Below are positions 41,522 through 50,655 of a stretch of 64,000 bases of DNA, in pieces. The translations under genes and the position numbers were made by a program. Source of the DNA: Mycobacteroides sp. CBMA 271 (GTDB taxonomy: Bacteria > Actinomycetota > Actinomycetes > Mycobacteriales > Mycobacteriaceae); NCBI RefSeq assembly GCF_009729205.1, contig NZ_VTHB01000006.1, forward strand, positions 124,001-188,000, written 5' to 3'. Position 1 is the first letter of the stretch. Every line of letters begins with the position of its first letter. Below the pieces are notes generated by a model. That model had not been told where the DNA came from. It saw only the letters and a program-made list of their open reading frames with translations, and ran no database searches.

Positions 41522-42770
41522 CCGCCTGTGGCCGCGCCTGGCGCCCTGGCAGCGCGTGGCTCTCGCGATGTTCGGAATCGCCTGGGGCGGTAACGAATTC
41601 ACCCCGCTGCTGGTGATGTACCGGCAGGCCGGGCAGTCAGCGGCCGCCGTCGACACGCTGCTGTTTGCTTATGTGCTCGGCATCGTTCCCGCACTGTTCC
41701 TGGGCGGGCCGCTGTCCGATCGCTACGGCCGTCGCGCTGTCATGCTGCCCGCACCGTTCATCTCGATGGCGGGCTCCTTGGTGCTTGCGCTCGGCGCCCA
41801 GCACTTCGCGTTGCTCTTCACTGGGCGTGTGTTGTCCGGTATTGCACTCGGCCTGGCAATGGCGGCGGGCAGCTCCTGGGTCAAAGAACTCTCGGCCCCG
41901 CCCTTCGGCCGTCCAGGCGCCGGAGCTCGTCGCGGTGCGATGAGTCTGACGGCGGGATTCGCGCTCGGCGCGGCCGTGGCCGGGGGGCTCGCTCAGTGGG
42001 GACCCTGGCCGCAGCACCTGGCGTTCCTCATCAATATCGTGATCACGATTCCGGGTGCGGTACTACAGCTCTCTGTCCCTGAATCGGCCGCCGAGCGTGC
42101 ACCCGGGCGGTTGGTGGACGACCTCAAGATCCCTGCCGCACGCCGCCGCCGTTTCCTGTTCGTGGTTATGCCGTTGGCGCCGTGGGTGTTCGGATCGGCG
42201 GCGGTGGCGTACGCGGTGCTGCCGACTCTCATCGCGCCGAAGCTGTTGGGCGACCGGATCGCGTTCTCCGCGTTGTGCTGCCTGGTCTGCCTGGGCTGTG
42301 GTTTCGGCGCACAGCTGATCGCGCCCAGGATCGACCGGCCGGGAACTGCCCGGCTCGGGATTATCGGGCTGGCGCTGATCGCCTCGGGTATGGGCCTGGC
42401 CGCCGTCGCCGCGGACCGCCTGACCATCCCACTGGTCCTGTTGGCCGCGCTGGTACTGGGGGCGGGGTATGGAACAGCACTGGTGAGCGGGCTGCAGGAA
42501 GTGAACCGGATTGCTGGACCCACGGACCTAGCCGGTCTCACCGCGGTCTTCTACGGGCTGACATACCTGGGGTTCGGGGTGCCGATGATGCTGACGATGC
42601 TTAGCGATGCATTGCCCGCGTTGACTCATCCGGTATTGCTCACCGGCGGAGCCGTACTGGCGAGCGGTTGTTTGGTGACGTTGGTGATGAACTCGCGTAC
42701 CGATATCCGCGTGATACCGCCCGCAGAGGCAGTGGAAACGGCCGGAGTGCCTCAACCCGTGTTGCGTTAG
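41514..42770 (+). CDS. Major facilitator superfamily transporter
   Basis: A 418-aa, twelve-helix MFS protein with the loop 2-3 signature GGPLSDRYGRRAVMLP and a related GRVLSGIALGLAMAAGSSW segment. Substrate cannot be read from sequence. The start is TTG 41514, which overlaps the GntR stop by 8 bp; no in-frame ATG or GTG lies nearby before the first helix. Co-transcribed with the GntR gene, which may respond to the same compound. Confidence 0.87.
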   Translation: MTSRLWPRLAPWQRVALAMFGIAWGGNEFTPLLVMYRQAGQSAAAVDTLLFAYVLGIVPALFLGGPLSDRYGRRAVMLPAPFISMAGSLVLALGAQHFALLFTGRVLSGIALGLAMAAGSSWVKELSAPPFGRPGAGARRGAMSLTAGFALGAAVAGGLAQWGPWPQHLAFLINIVITIPGAVLQLSVPESAAERAPGRLVDDLKIPAARRRRFLFVVMPLAPWVFGSAAVAYAVLPTLIAPKLLGDRIAFSALCCLVCLGCGFGAQLIAPRIDRPGTARLGIIGLALIASGMGLAAVAADRLTIPLVLLAALVLGAGYGTALVSGLQEVNRIAGPTDLAGLTAVFYGLTYLGFGVPMMLTMLSDALPALTHPVLLTGGAVLASGCLVTLVMNSRTDIRVIPPAEAVETAGVPQPVLR

Positions 42771-42796
42771 CGGCGGGACGGATAGGCTTCCGCAGC

Positions 42797-43189
42797 ATGA
42801 TCATCGCAGGGCTGGTGTTGACGGGAATCGCCGCGCTTATCCACGTGTACATCTTCTATCTGGAATCGATCGTCTGGACCAATGAGAAGACCCGGAAGAT
42901 CTTCGGGGTCGAGTCCGTCGAGGAAGCCGAGATCACCAAACCACTTGCCTTCAACCAGGGCTTCTACAACCTGTTTCTGGCGATCGCCATTGCGGTCGGG
43001 ACGGTTTTCTGGACACGGGGCTGCACCTCGGTCGGCGCCACGCTGGTGTTCACGGGGGCCGGGTCGATGGTCGCCGCGGGATTGGTGTTGTTGATTTCGT
43101 CACCGGACAAGGCATCGGCCGCGTTGAAGCAACTGGCGCCACCGCTGCTTGGAATCATCTGCCTAGCAGTGGGATTGGCTGTCGCTTAG
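42797..43189 (+). CDS. DUF1304 membrane protein
   Basis: A 130-aa protein with four membrane helices and the DUF1304 features HVYIFYLESIVW at residues 15-27 and ITKPLAFNQGFYNLFLA at about 48-65. Function unknown. ATG 42797 lies 27 bp after the MFS stop, so it may share that transcript. Its end overlaps the converging sulfurtransferase by 4 bp. Confidence 0.87.
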   Translation: MIIAGLVLTGIAALIHVYIFYLESIVWTNEKTRKIFGVESVEEAEITKPLAFNQGFYNLFLAIAIAVGTVFWTRGCTSVGATLVFTGAGSMVAAGLVLLISSPDKASAALKQLAPPLLGIICLAVGLAVA

Positions 43190-44016
43190 GACGGGTCCGG
43201 CCCGGTCGTGACCGGGCGCTGCGGGTCGCTCGACCATTCCGACCACGACCCGGGATAGAGGACGCCTTCGTACCCGGCGATGGCAAGCGCCGCGATTTGA
43301 TGTGTGGCGGTGACCCCGGAACCGCAGTACACCGTGACGGGAGCCTGTTCAACGCCAAGCTGCTGGAACCGTTCACGAAGTTCAGCCGGCGGGCGGAAGG
43401 TGCCGTCCGCGTTGAGGTTCTCGGCTGTCGGTGCGGAGATGGCACCGGGGATATGCCCGGCGCGCGGATCCAGGGGCTCCTCGTCGCCGCGATAGCGAGC
43501 GGAAGCGCGAGCATCTAGTACCAACTGCGAACGAGCCTGGGTGGCAACCGCGTTGATATCGACAGAATCGAGCCCATCCAGAGAGGTGACGGTGATGTCG
43601 CCGGGCCCGGAGGAAGCCTCGCCTGCCTCAGTGGCGCCGCCGAAGCGCTGCCAGGCCGCCCAACCGCCATCGAGAATGCGGACATCGGACACGCCGGCGG
43701 CGCGCAGCAGCCACCAGGCGCGCGAGGCCGCTTGGGAGTTCCAGTCGTCGTAGACGACCACCGCGTCGCCGTCGTTGAGACCCCAGCCGCGGGCACTGGC
43801 CTGGAACGCCTCCGGCGACGGCAGCGGATGGCGACCGCGACCGGTCGCCGCGTGGTCGGCGAGGTCGGTGTCGAGATTCACGAACACCGCACCGGGAAGG
43901 TGGCCTTGCAGATATGCCGGGTGCCCGTCGGGTTGCATGACGGTCCAGCGCACGTCGAGTGCTCGCACATCGGCGAGGCGTTCGGAAAGCTCGGCGGCAG
44001 AGATGAGCACGTCCAT
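43186..44016 (-). CDS. Tandem-rhodanese sulfurtransferase (SseA type)
   Basis: A 276-aa protein of two rhodanese domains; the second carries the catalytic Cys in VYCGSGVTA, a loop closer to 3-mercaptopyruvate or thiosulfate sulfurtransferases. The first domain has the GHLPGAVFVNLDTDL and VVVYDDWNSQAASRAWWLLR blocks but no catalytic Cys. It transfers sulfur to thiophilic acceptors such as cyanide or thiols. Monocistronic by layout. Confidence 0.9.
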   Translation of the reverse strand: MDVLISAAELSERLADVRALDVRWTVMQPDGHPAYLQGHLPGAVFVNLDTDLADHAATGRGRHPLPSPEAFQASARGWGLNDGDAVVVYDDWNSQAASRAWWLLRAAGVSDVRILDGGWAAWQRFGGATEAGEASSGPGDITVTSLDGLDSVDINAVATQARSQLVLDARASARYRGDEEPLDPRAGHIPGAISAPTAENLNADGTFRPPAELRERFQQLGVEQAPVTVYCGSGVTATHQIAALAIAGYEGVLYPGSWSEWSSDPQRPVTTGPDPS

Positions 44017-44127
44017 CTCTTCACTCTAGGTTCGCCGACTCGTGGTGCGGGTCAGCCCCTGTCGGCTTCCACGTGTTGCTTGCGTAGGGAATCGGGTGGG
44101 CCCGCTGGGACGTGTAGTTTGTCGAAC

Positions 44128-45084
44128 ATGTGGGGGGCCCGATTCGGCTCGGTCGCACTCGCGGCGGCGGTGATGCTGACCTGTGGCTGTGATGTGCGCG
44201 TCGAGGGCGAGGCCACGCTGCCTGCCCCCGATCTATGCGCGGCACTACCGGCAGAAGTTGTTCAGACGATTTACGGGCAGACGAACTCGCCATTGTTCGT
44301 CAGCAAACGAGTTGATGACGATCCATTTCACGCCGGGGGTATGGCTTCTTGCCATTACGGGGGACCGTCGGCCCTCGGTGGAATAAGCCTTGGCATTCCG
44401 CTGGGTAAGCCTGTCAAGGACATCGCCGAGCTCGTCGGAGGCACTTACGACGCAACTGGTGCCGATATCAGGATCGATACCGACAAGGCGTACGTCCTCC
44501 TCAACGGTCCGACCAAGGCGATAGCGGTACAGCACGGTGAGACGCAGTTTGTCATCAGCTGGGATTCGCTGATGTGGGCGGAGAAGAAGACCATCACCAA
44601 GGAACAGCTGATAGCCCTGGCCACGGAAGTGGTGAAGAACTTGCCACGCAACTACGTCACGCCGCCGCGCGAGATCCCGGCAGAATGCCCCGATGCAGCC
44701 ACCATGGCCGTGGTGGGTCCCGTCACAAACGCGCGGGGCACCGCCGCCAAGGAAGCCCTCTACTGCGACTACGCGGGGCGAGATGGAATCATCCAAATGT
44801 CTGCTGTGCGTGAGGATTCGGATTTGATCGAGAGACGAATCGAGCATCTTCGAGGGCCAAGCGAATCTGATGTCGTCGCGCCGCCCATCGCGCCGGATGC
44901 CGCGCTAACAGCCTTCGGCACAACGCAGTTGAGGTCCGAAGGTTTCCTCAGCAAGTGTTGCAGCATCCGGATCACCTCTCACGTGCCGGGTACGACAAAG
45001 CGCACAGGCGGGTTGAGCCCCCTCGAACGCGCTGCCACAACAAATTTCATCGACGCGGCACGACGATGGGCGGGTTCGAAATGA
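44128..45084 (+). CDS. Putative lipoprotein, DUF3558-like
   Basis: A 318-aa protein with an N-terminal signal (FGSVALAAAVMLTCGC) and an imperfect lipobox (TCGC), then a Cys-containing domain with DLCAALP, ASCHYGG and CDYAG segments as seen in mycobacterial DUF3558 lipoproteins. A second half repeats the pattern (AECPDAATM, LYCDYAGRDG). The upstream open frame to 43732 is ignored because ATG 44128 begins the signal peptide. Its stop overlaps the start of the next lipoprotein gene (ATGA). Confidence 0.72.
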   Translation: MWGARFGSVALAAAVMLTCGCDVRVEGEATLPAPDLCAALPAEVVQTIYGQTNSPLFVSKRVDDDPFHAGGMASCHYGGPSALGGISLGIPLGKPVKDIAELVGGTYDATGADIRIDTDKAYVLLNGPTKAIAVQHGETQFVISWDSLMWAEKKTITKEQLIALATEVVKNLPRNYVTPPREIPAECPDAATMAVVGPVTNARGTAAKEALYCDYAGRDGIIQMSAVREDSDLIERRIEHLRGPSESDVVAPPIAPDAALTAFGTTQLRSEGFLSKCCSIRITSHVPGTTKRTGGLSPLERAATTNFIDAARRWAGSK

Positions 45085-46100
45085 AGCGGTGGGGTGTGGT
45101 TGCGCTGGCGACCATGGCGTTCATGGTGACGGCGTGCGTTAGCGAAGTGTCCGGTGTGGCCGTGAAACCCGACAATGCGGGGGCGTTCCAATCCCCGCCG
45201 ACCTATCTTTCACTGCTCAATCCCCGAGATCAGGAAAAGGTTCAGTACAAGGCAGGGATACGCGCAATCGATCCCTGCGGCTATGTCGATGAGGCGGCGT
45301 TGGGGAAAGTGGGTGTCGTCAAGACTTTTAGCGCCAGCGGCTCGCAACAGGATTGCCAGGCAGAGATCGTGGTGGATCGTGACGCTCAGCGGTCGCTCGA
45401 ACTCCGGGTGGCGGTAATCCCGTTCGGCAGTATCTACGAGCAGGAAGCACGCACTGTGACCGTAGGCGGCGTTGACATTCTGGAGAATATTGACAGGACT
45501 CCGGGGAAGCCAGCAGATGCTGGGGTGAATATGTGTTATCACCTGCTGCCATTCGACCAGCAGAGCAAGCTATTGATCGATGTGCTGCGCCGGACCAACG
45601 AAGCGCCCTGTGCGGAAACCCGCATCATCACTGAAAGTGTTGTGCCACTCCTTAAGAACCGCCCGCAACGCGCGGGCTCACCGTGGGGGGCGTTCCATGC
45701 TGTCTCGGTGAAGGATCCGTGTGCGGGACTATCGGCCATCGCAAACAACCAGAAAGTGACGTTGTCCGGGTTCAGCAGATCCCCTTGGCGATGCGAGTTC
45801 GTCATTGCCGACCAGCAGAAGGACGATGATCGGGTGATCGAACTGAACGCGCACCCCTCGGCATCGTTCGATAAGCCCTACTCGGGTAGTAAGACGACTG
45901 TCGACGGACACGCCGCCATCCAGTCGGCCTTCGGATCGCGTTGCAATATTCAAGTGGCGGTGGGCGATCCAGCCGATGGGTACACCTATGAGCCCATCGG
46001 AGATCCCAAATTGTGGACCAACGCCATCGACGTGACCGCGGCATCGTGTGAGACCGCGACGAGCACCGCGCGTGAAGCCGCGCGAGCGTTTCTCGGATAG
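45081..46100 (+). CDS. Putative lipoprotein, DUF3558-like, partner of the preceding gene
   Basis: A 339-aa protein with signal peptide and canonical lipobox VTAC (residues 16-19). The mature part contains two related halves, each with IDPCGYVD or VKDPCAGLS, an internal Cys (DCQAEIVVD, WRCEFVIAD) and a CYHLLPF or CNIQVAV segment. ATG 45081 overlaps the previous stop by 4 bp, so the two lipoproteins are made together. Function unknown. Confidence 0.75.
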   Translation: MKRWGVVALATMAFMVTACVSEVSGVAVKPDNAGAFQSPPTYLSLLNPRDQEKVQYKAGIRAIDPCGYVDEAALGKVGVVKTFSASGSQQDCQAEIVVDRDAQRSLELRVAVIPFGSIYEQEARTVTVGGVDILENIDRTPGKPADAGVNMCYHLLPFDQQSKLLIDVLRRTNEAPCAETRIITESVVPLLKNRPQRAGSPWGAFHAVSVKDPCAGLSAIANNQKVTLSGFSRSPWRCEFVIADQQKDDDRVIELNAHPSASFDKPYSGSKTTVDGHAAIQSAFGSRCNIQVAVGDPADGYTYEPIGDPKLWTNAIDVTAASCETATSTAREAARAFLG

Positions 46101-46105
46101 CGGCG

Positions 46106-46936
46106 CTACCTCTGTGTGCTGCCCGCATCGACCGGCAGCGCCACCGACGTGATGTACCGGGCCTCGTCCGAAGCCAGGAACAGCGACGCATTCGCGATGT
46201 CCACGGGTTCCACCCAAGGCACGTCGAGCATGTTCATGGTCTTGGCCGCCACCGCGAACTCGTCTCGAGTGGGTTCTTCGAGGTCGGGTCGAAACATCCG
46301 TCGCACATGATTGTTCTGGATCATCGGGGTGTCGACGTTGGTGGGGTGCACGGTGTTGACGCGGATCTTGTGCGTCGCCAGCTCGGTGGCAAGTGAGCGC
46401 ATGAGGCCGACTACTCCGTGTTTGGCGGCGACGTAGTGGGAGACCCCGACCAGTCCGCGCAGCCCGGCAATGGAACTCACCAGCACCATCGAGCCGCCTC
46501 CGCGGGCAATCAGGTGCGGAGTGGCGGCGCGGGTGGTGTGCCACACCCCGGTCAGGTTGACGTCAAGCATTGCCTGCCAGGCATTTTCGGGCATATCTAT
46601 CAGCAGGCTGCTGGAGGTGATACCGGCGGTGGCGCACACGATGTCGAGCCCACCGAATTCGGCGACCGCATCGGTGGTGAAGGTTTCGACGGCGCGCAGA
46701 TTGCGTACGTCGACAACCCCCGGGATGACCCGACGTCCATGGGATTCCACCAGATCGGCAGTCCTATCGAGGTCCTCGCGGGTGGCCGGCGGCGTGAGAG
46801 TGGTGTGCACCGGGGCGCAGATGTCGAGCGCGATGATGTCTGCACCCTCCTGCGCGAAACGCACCGCCTGGGCGCGTCCGATACCTCGTGCGGCCCCGGT
46901 CACCAGGGCCACCTTGCCTGCCAATCGTCCTGTCAC
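46106..46936 (-). CDS. Mycofactocin-coupled SDR-family oxidoreductase
   Basis: A 276-aa SDR with TGxxxGxG (VTGAARGIGRA), the ~25-residue insertion after LDIC that typifies mycofactocin-coupled SDRs with tightly bound NAD, Ser-Tyr-Lys triad (SSIAGL, YVAAK) and the PTNVDTPMIQN segment. Such enzymes oxidise alcohols and hand electrons to mycofactocin. It abuts the next SDR by 1 bp. Substrate unknown, but the context suggests a step in the adjacent catabolic island. Confidence 0.88.
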   Translation of the reverse strand: MTGRLAGKVALVTGAARGIGRAQAVRFAQEGADIIALDICAPVHTTLTPPATREDLDRTADLVESHGRRVIPGVVDVRNLRAVETFTTDAVAEFGGLDIVCATAGITSSSLLIDMPENAWQAMLDVNLTGVWHTTRAATPHLIARGGGSMVLVSSIAGLRGLVGVSHYVAAKHGVVGLMRSLATELATHKIRVNTVHPTNVDTPMIQNNHVRRMFRPDLEEPTRDEFAVAAKTMNMLDVPWVEPVDIANASLFLASDEARYITSVALPVDAGSTQR

Positions 46937-46937
46937 G

Positions 46938-47732
46938 TCACGCCTTCTGGGTCAAGCCGGCGTCGACCACCAGCTGGGTGCCGGTGATGTACCGCGCCTC
47001 GTCTGAGGCCAGGAAGACCACTGCATTGCTGATGTCCACCGCCTCCACCCACGGCACAGGCAACAAGGTGCGGGCGGCGAGCGCCTCGGCCGCGTCGGAT
47101 TCGGTGGGATTCTCCAGGTCCGGCCGCAACCGCGCGATGACCTCGGGATTGAGAATCATCCCGGTGTTGACCGCACCGGGATGCACGGTGTTTACCCGGA
47201 TACCCAGCGGTCCAAGCTCATTGGCGGCAGTTCGGGCCAGACCGACGACGGCATGCTTGCTGGCGGTGTAATGGGTCGTGTTGGCTGTGCCCTTGAGGCC
47301 ATTGGTGGAACTGATGATGACTACGGAACCGCCGTTGGTCAGATGGGGCAGCCCGGCCTTGACGGTGTGTAGAACGCCGGTCAGGTTCACGTCCAGTGCG
47401 CGACGCCAAGCATCCTCGGTGAGCTCCCACGACGGGGCGAGCCCCTCGTAGATCCCGGCGTTGGCGACCACTACGTCCAGCCGCCCCAGCACCTGGACAC
47501 CGACGTCCACGGCTTGCGTGAGCGCCTCGGGATCGCGCACATCGGCGAAACCCGGAACGCAGCGCCGGCCACGGTATTCGACCTCTTTGACGGTGTCAGC
47601 CAGCTCGGAGGTGCCGGGCAGGTCGATGGCGACGATGTCGGCGCCCTCGTCGGCCAGGCGTTCGCAATGGGTGCGGCCCATGCCCTTACCGGCGCCGGTG
47701 ACCACGGCGACCCGCCCATGCAGTCGCGTCAT
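46938..47732 (-). CDS. Mycofactocin-type SDR-family oxidoreductase
   Basis: A 264-aa SDR closely related in build to the neighbouring gene: VTGAGKGMGRT, DLPGTSELADTVKEVEYRGRRCV in place of the longer insertion, SSTNGL, YTASK and HPGAVNTGMILN. The shorter insertion makes mycofactocin coupling less certain. It overlaps the monooxygenase gene by 4 bp (ATGA) and forms an operon with it and the next SDR. Confidence 0.82.
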   Translation of the reverse strand: MTRLHGRVAVVTGAGKGMGRTHCERLADEGADIVAIDLPGTSELADTVKEVEYRGRRCVPGFADVRDPEALTQAVDVGVQVLGRLDVVVANAGIYEGLAPSWELTEDAWRRALDVNLTGVLHTVKAGLPHLTNGGSVVIISSTNGLKGTANTTHYTASKHAVVGLARTAANELGPLGIRVNTVHPGAVNTGMILNPEVIARLRPDLENPTESDAAEALAARTLLPVPWVEAVDISNAVVFLASDEARYITGTQLVVDAGLTQKA

Positions 47733-49342
47733 GCGTTGCTCCCGGTGAGAGTGAACCCCTTGTATCCGCTGGCGGCCACCTCGGAGCAGATGGCCCCGTA
47801 CACGCCGAAGCCGCCGATGAATGGCATGAAAACCCTTGGCTTGCCGGGGATGTTCGCGCCGAGATACCAGGAGTTAGCCTGCGGAAACATGGTGGACGCC
47901 GCGCGCTGATTGCACTCACTCACCCAATCGGTGACGGCCTGCGGTTCGGCCTCGACGGTCGAGAAGCCGTGCTCGGTCATGTGGTTCAGCAGATCACCGA
48001 TCCAGTCGACGTGTTGTTCGGCGCCCAGCACCATGTTGGCGAGCACCGACGGGCTGCCCGGGCCAGTGACGATGAACAAGTTGGGGAACCCGTCGACGCC
48101 TAGGCCCAGATAGGTGCGCGGTCCCGCGTGCCACGCATCCTTGAGTGGCTGGCCGGCACGGCCCTGGATGTCGATGCGGTTCAGCGAGCCGGTCATGGCG
48201 TCGAAACCGGTCGCGAAGATGAGCATGTCGAGGCCGTAGTGATGCTCGGTGGTGGTGATGCCGTGGCTGTCGATCGATTCGATCGGCGCGGCACGCAGGT
48301 CCACCACGTGCACGTTGTCACGGTTGTACGTTTGAAAGTAGTTGGTGTCGGTGCAGATTCGCTTGGTGCCGATGGGATGGTCCTGCGGGATGAGAACGTC
48401 GGCGACGGCGGGGTCGTCGATGACGGTGCGCACCTTCTCCTCGAAGAACAGCCGGGCCTCGTCGTTGGCCCTCATGTCGGTCGTCTGGTCCGGGAAGGTC
48501 TTTCCGAACAGCACTCCGCCTAGATTCCAACGGTTCTCGAACGCGGCCCGGCGTTCTTCGGCGGAGATGTCCAGGGTCTTTTGGGGATAGACCTGGTGTG
48601 GGGAGCCGCCACCGCTCTCCCGGGACTGCCGTCTGCGCTCGTCGTAGTTGGCCTTTGCCTCGGCGCGGCGCTCGGGTGTGATATCGGTATTGCCGGCGGG
48701 CACACTGTAATTCGCGGTGCGCTGGAAAACGTAAAGCTCCTTGGCCGTCTGCGCAGCGATCGGCACCAACTGGATGCCCGAGGACCCGGTTCCGATGACA
48801 CCGACCCGCTTGCCGGTGAAATCGACGCCGGTGGAGGGCCAGTGTCCGGTGTGGTACAGCTCGCCGGCAAACGCATCAAGCCCCGGGATGTTGGGCATGT
48901 TCGCGGTCGATAGCGCGCCGGTGGCCATCACGCAGAACCGTGCGGTGACCTCGTCGCCCTGTTCCGTGCGTACCGTCCAGAGCGCGCTGTCCTCGTCGAG
49001 GACCGCCGAGGCGACCCGGGTATTGCAGTGGATGTCGCGGCGCAGATCGAATCGGTCGGCGACGTGGTTGATGTAGCGCAGGATCTCCTCTTGGGTGGCG
49101 TACTTCTCCGTCCAATCCCAATCCTGTTGCAGTTCATCGGAGAACGAGTAGGAGTAGTCGATGCTCTCGACATCGCAGCGCGCGCCCGGGTAGCGGTTGA
49201 AGAACCAGGTGCCGCCCACATCCGAGCCCGCCTCGAACACGATCGCCGAGAGCCCTTGCGACCGCAGCCGGTACAGGGCGTACAGCCCGGCGAAGCCGGC
49301 GCCGACCACCACCACATCGAAGTTCTTCACGAGGGCTTTCAC
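47729..49342 (-). CDS. Baeyer-Villiger flavin monooxygenase
   Basis: A 537-aa FAD- and NADPH-dependent monooxygenase that converts ketones to esters or lactones. FAD motif VVVGAGFAGLYALYRL, BVMO fingerprint FAGELYHTGHWP (residues 158-169) and NADPH motif VIGTGSSGIQLVP are all present, plus the GGTWFFNRYPGARCD block. First gene of a three-gene minus-strand operon with the two SDRs. A steroid or cyclic ketone is a plausible substrate from context. Confidence 0.92.
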   Translation of the reverse strand: MKALVKNFDVVVVGAGFAGLYALYRLRSQGLSAIVFEAGSDVGGTWFFNRYPGARCDVESIDYSYSFSDELQQDWDWTEKYATQEEILRYINHVADRFDLRRDIHCNTRVASAVLDEDSALWTVRTEQGDEVTARFCVMATGALSTANMPNIPGLDAFAGELYHTGHWPSTGVDFTGKRVGVIGTGSSGIQLVPIAAQTAKELYVFQRTANYSVPAGNTDITPERRAEAKANYDERRRQSRESGGGSPHQVYPQKTLDISAEERRAAFENRWNLGGVLFGKTFPDQTTDMRANDEARLFFEEKVRTVIDDPAVADVLIPQDHPIGTKRICTDTNYFQTYNRDNVHVVDLRAAPIESIDSHGITTTEHHYGLDMLIFATGFDAMTGSLNRIDIQGRAGQPLKDAWHAGPRTYLGLGVDGFPNLFIVTGPGSPSVLANMVLGAEQHVDWIGDLLNHMTEHGFSTVEAEPQAVTDWVSECNQRAASTMFPQANSWYLGANIPGKPRVFMPFIGGFGVYGAICSEVAASGYKGFTLTGSNA

Positions 49343-49473
49343 GATTGGCCACGCTAGGGCGGCATTGCTTCCTGCCGGTGGCCCGTTCCCGGTGAACGGT
49401 CAATCGGATTCAACGGACCGCTGATCGGGAAAACGCCCTAGGAGAGGGTGTTGGCGGGTCCAATATCGACCGC

Positions 49474-50655
49474 ATGACCGAACGCGTAATCGATCGCATC
49501 AACGATCTCGCTGACCAACTACGTGAGCAGGCGTGGGAGGCGGAGAAGCTGGGGCAGCTCCCCGACGAGTCCGCCAAGATGCTCAGGGCCGCCGGACCCA
49601 TCCGGCTGCTTCAGCCGAAGAAGCACGGTGGCTATGAGGTTCATCCTCGCGAGTTCGCCGAAACCGTGATGGCCACGGCGGCACTGGATCCGGCCTCGGG
49701 ATGGATCTGTGGTGTCGTCGGCGTGCACCCATGGCAGGTTGCCTTCGCCGATCCGAAGGTCGCCGAGGAAATGTGGAGCGAGGACCAGGACATCTGGATG
49801 GCCTCCCCGTATGCGCCGACGGGTGTGGCCAAGCCCGTCGACGGCGGCTACCTCTTCAACGGACGCTGGCAGTTCAGCTCCGGCACCGATCACTGCGACT
49901 GGATCATCCTGGGCGCCATGCTCGGTGACGCCGACGGTAAGCCCATCATGCCGCCGAAGATGCTGCACATGATCCTGCCGCGCAAGGACTATCAGATTGT
50001 CGAGGACTCCTGGAACGTGGTGGGTCTGCGGGGCACAGGTTCCAAGGACATCATCGTCAAGGACGCATTCGTCCCGTCGTACCGAGTGATGGACGGTGAC
50101 GAGGTGATTGACGGCACCGCGCAGCGCAAGGCCGGGATGGCCGAAACCCTCTACCGGATGCCGTGGTCGACGATGTTCCCGCTGGGTATCAGCTCGGCGG
50201 TGATCGGTATTGCCGAGGGTGCGCTGGCCGCGCACTTGGACTATCAGCGCGAGCGGGTTGGGGCTCAGGGCACCGCGGTCAAGGACGATCCGTATGTGCT
50301 CTTCGCGATCGGCGAGGCCGCCGCTGATATCAACGCCGCCCGCCAGGAGATCCTCGCGAACGTCGACAAGATCTGGGATTTGGTCGATTCCGGCAGGGAC
50401 GTGTCGTTCGCGGACCGTGCCGCCGGCCGTCGTACCCAGGTGCGTGCCGCGTGGCGTGCCGTGATGGCCGTCGACCAGATCTTCTCCCGCTCCGGTGGGA
50501 ATGCGATGCGGATGGACAAACCGCTGCAGCGGTATTGGCGTGACGCGCACACCGGACTGGCCCACGCCATCCACGTGCCGAGCACCGTGTTTCACGCGTC
50601 GGCACTCAGCTCGCTGGGTATCGAGCCGCAGGGTCCGTTGAGGTCGATGATCTGA
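49474..50655 (+). CDS. HsaA-like group D flavin-dependent monooxygenase
   Basis: A 393-aa acyl-CoA-dehydrogenase-fold oxygenase resembling HsaA, which ortho-hydroxylates the phenolic ring of 3-HSA in cholesterol breakdown. Family features are LLQPKKHGGYEVHPREFAE, ASGWICGVVGVH, NGRWQFSSGTDHCDWIILGA, and VGLRGTGSKDIIVKDAFVP. FADH2 would be supplied by a separate reductase (HsaB), not seen here. It shares an A (TGATG) with the extradiol dioxygenase gene, implying consecutive reactions. Confidence 0.88.
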   Translation: MTERVIDRINDLADQLREQAWEAEKLGQLPDESAKMLRAAGPIRLLQPKKHGGYEVHPREFAETVMATAALDPASGWICGVVGVHPWQVAFADPKVAEEMWSEDQDIWMASPYAPTGVAKPVDGGYLFNGRWQFSSGTDHCDWIILGAMLGDADGKPIMPPKMLHMILPRKDYQIVEDSWNVVGLRGTGSKDIIVKDAFVPSYRVMDGDEVIDGTAQRKAGMAETLYRMPWSTMFPLGISSAVIGIAEGALAAHLDYQRERVGAQGTAVKDDPYVLFAIGEAAADINAARQEILANVDKIWDLVDSGRDVSFADRAAGRRTQVRAAWRAVMAVDQIFSRSGGNAMRMDKPLQRYWRDAHTGLAHAIHVPSTVFHASALSSLGIEPQGPLRSMI

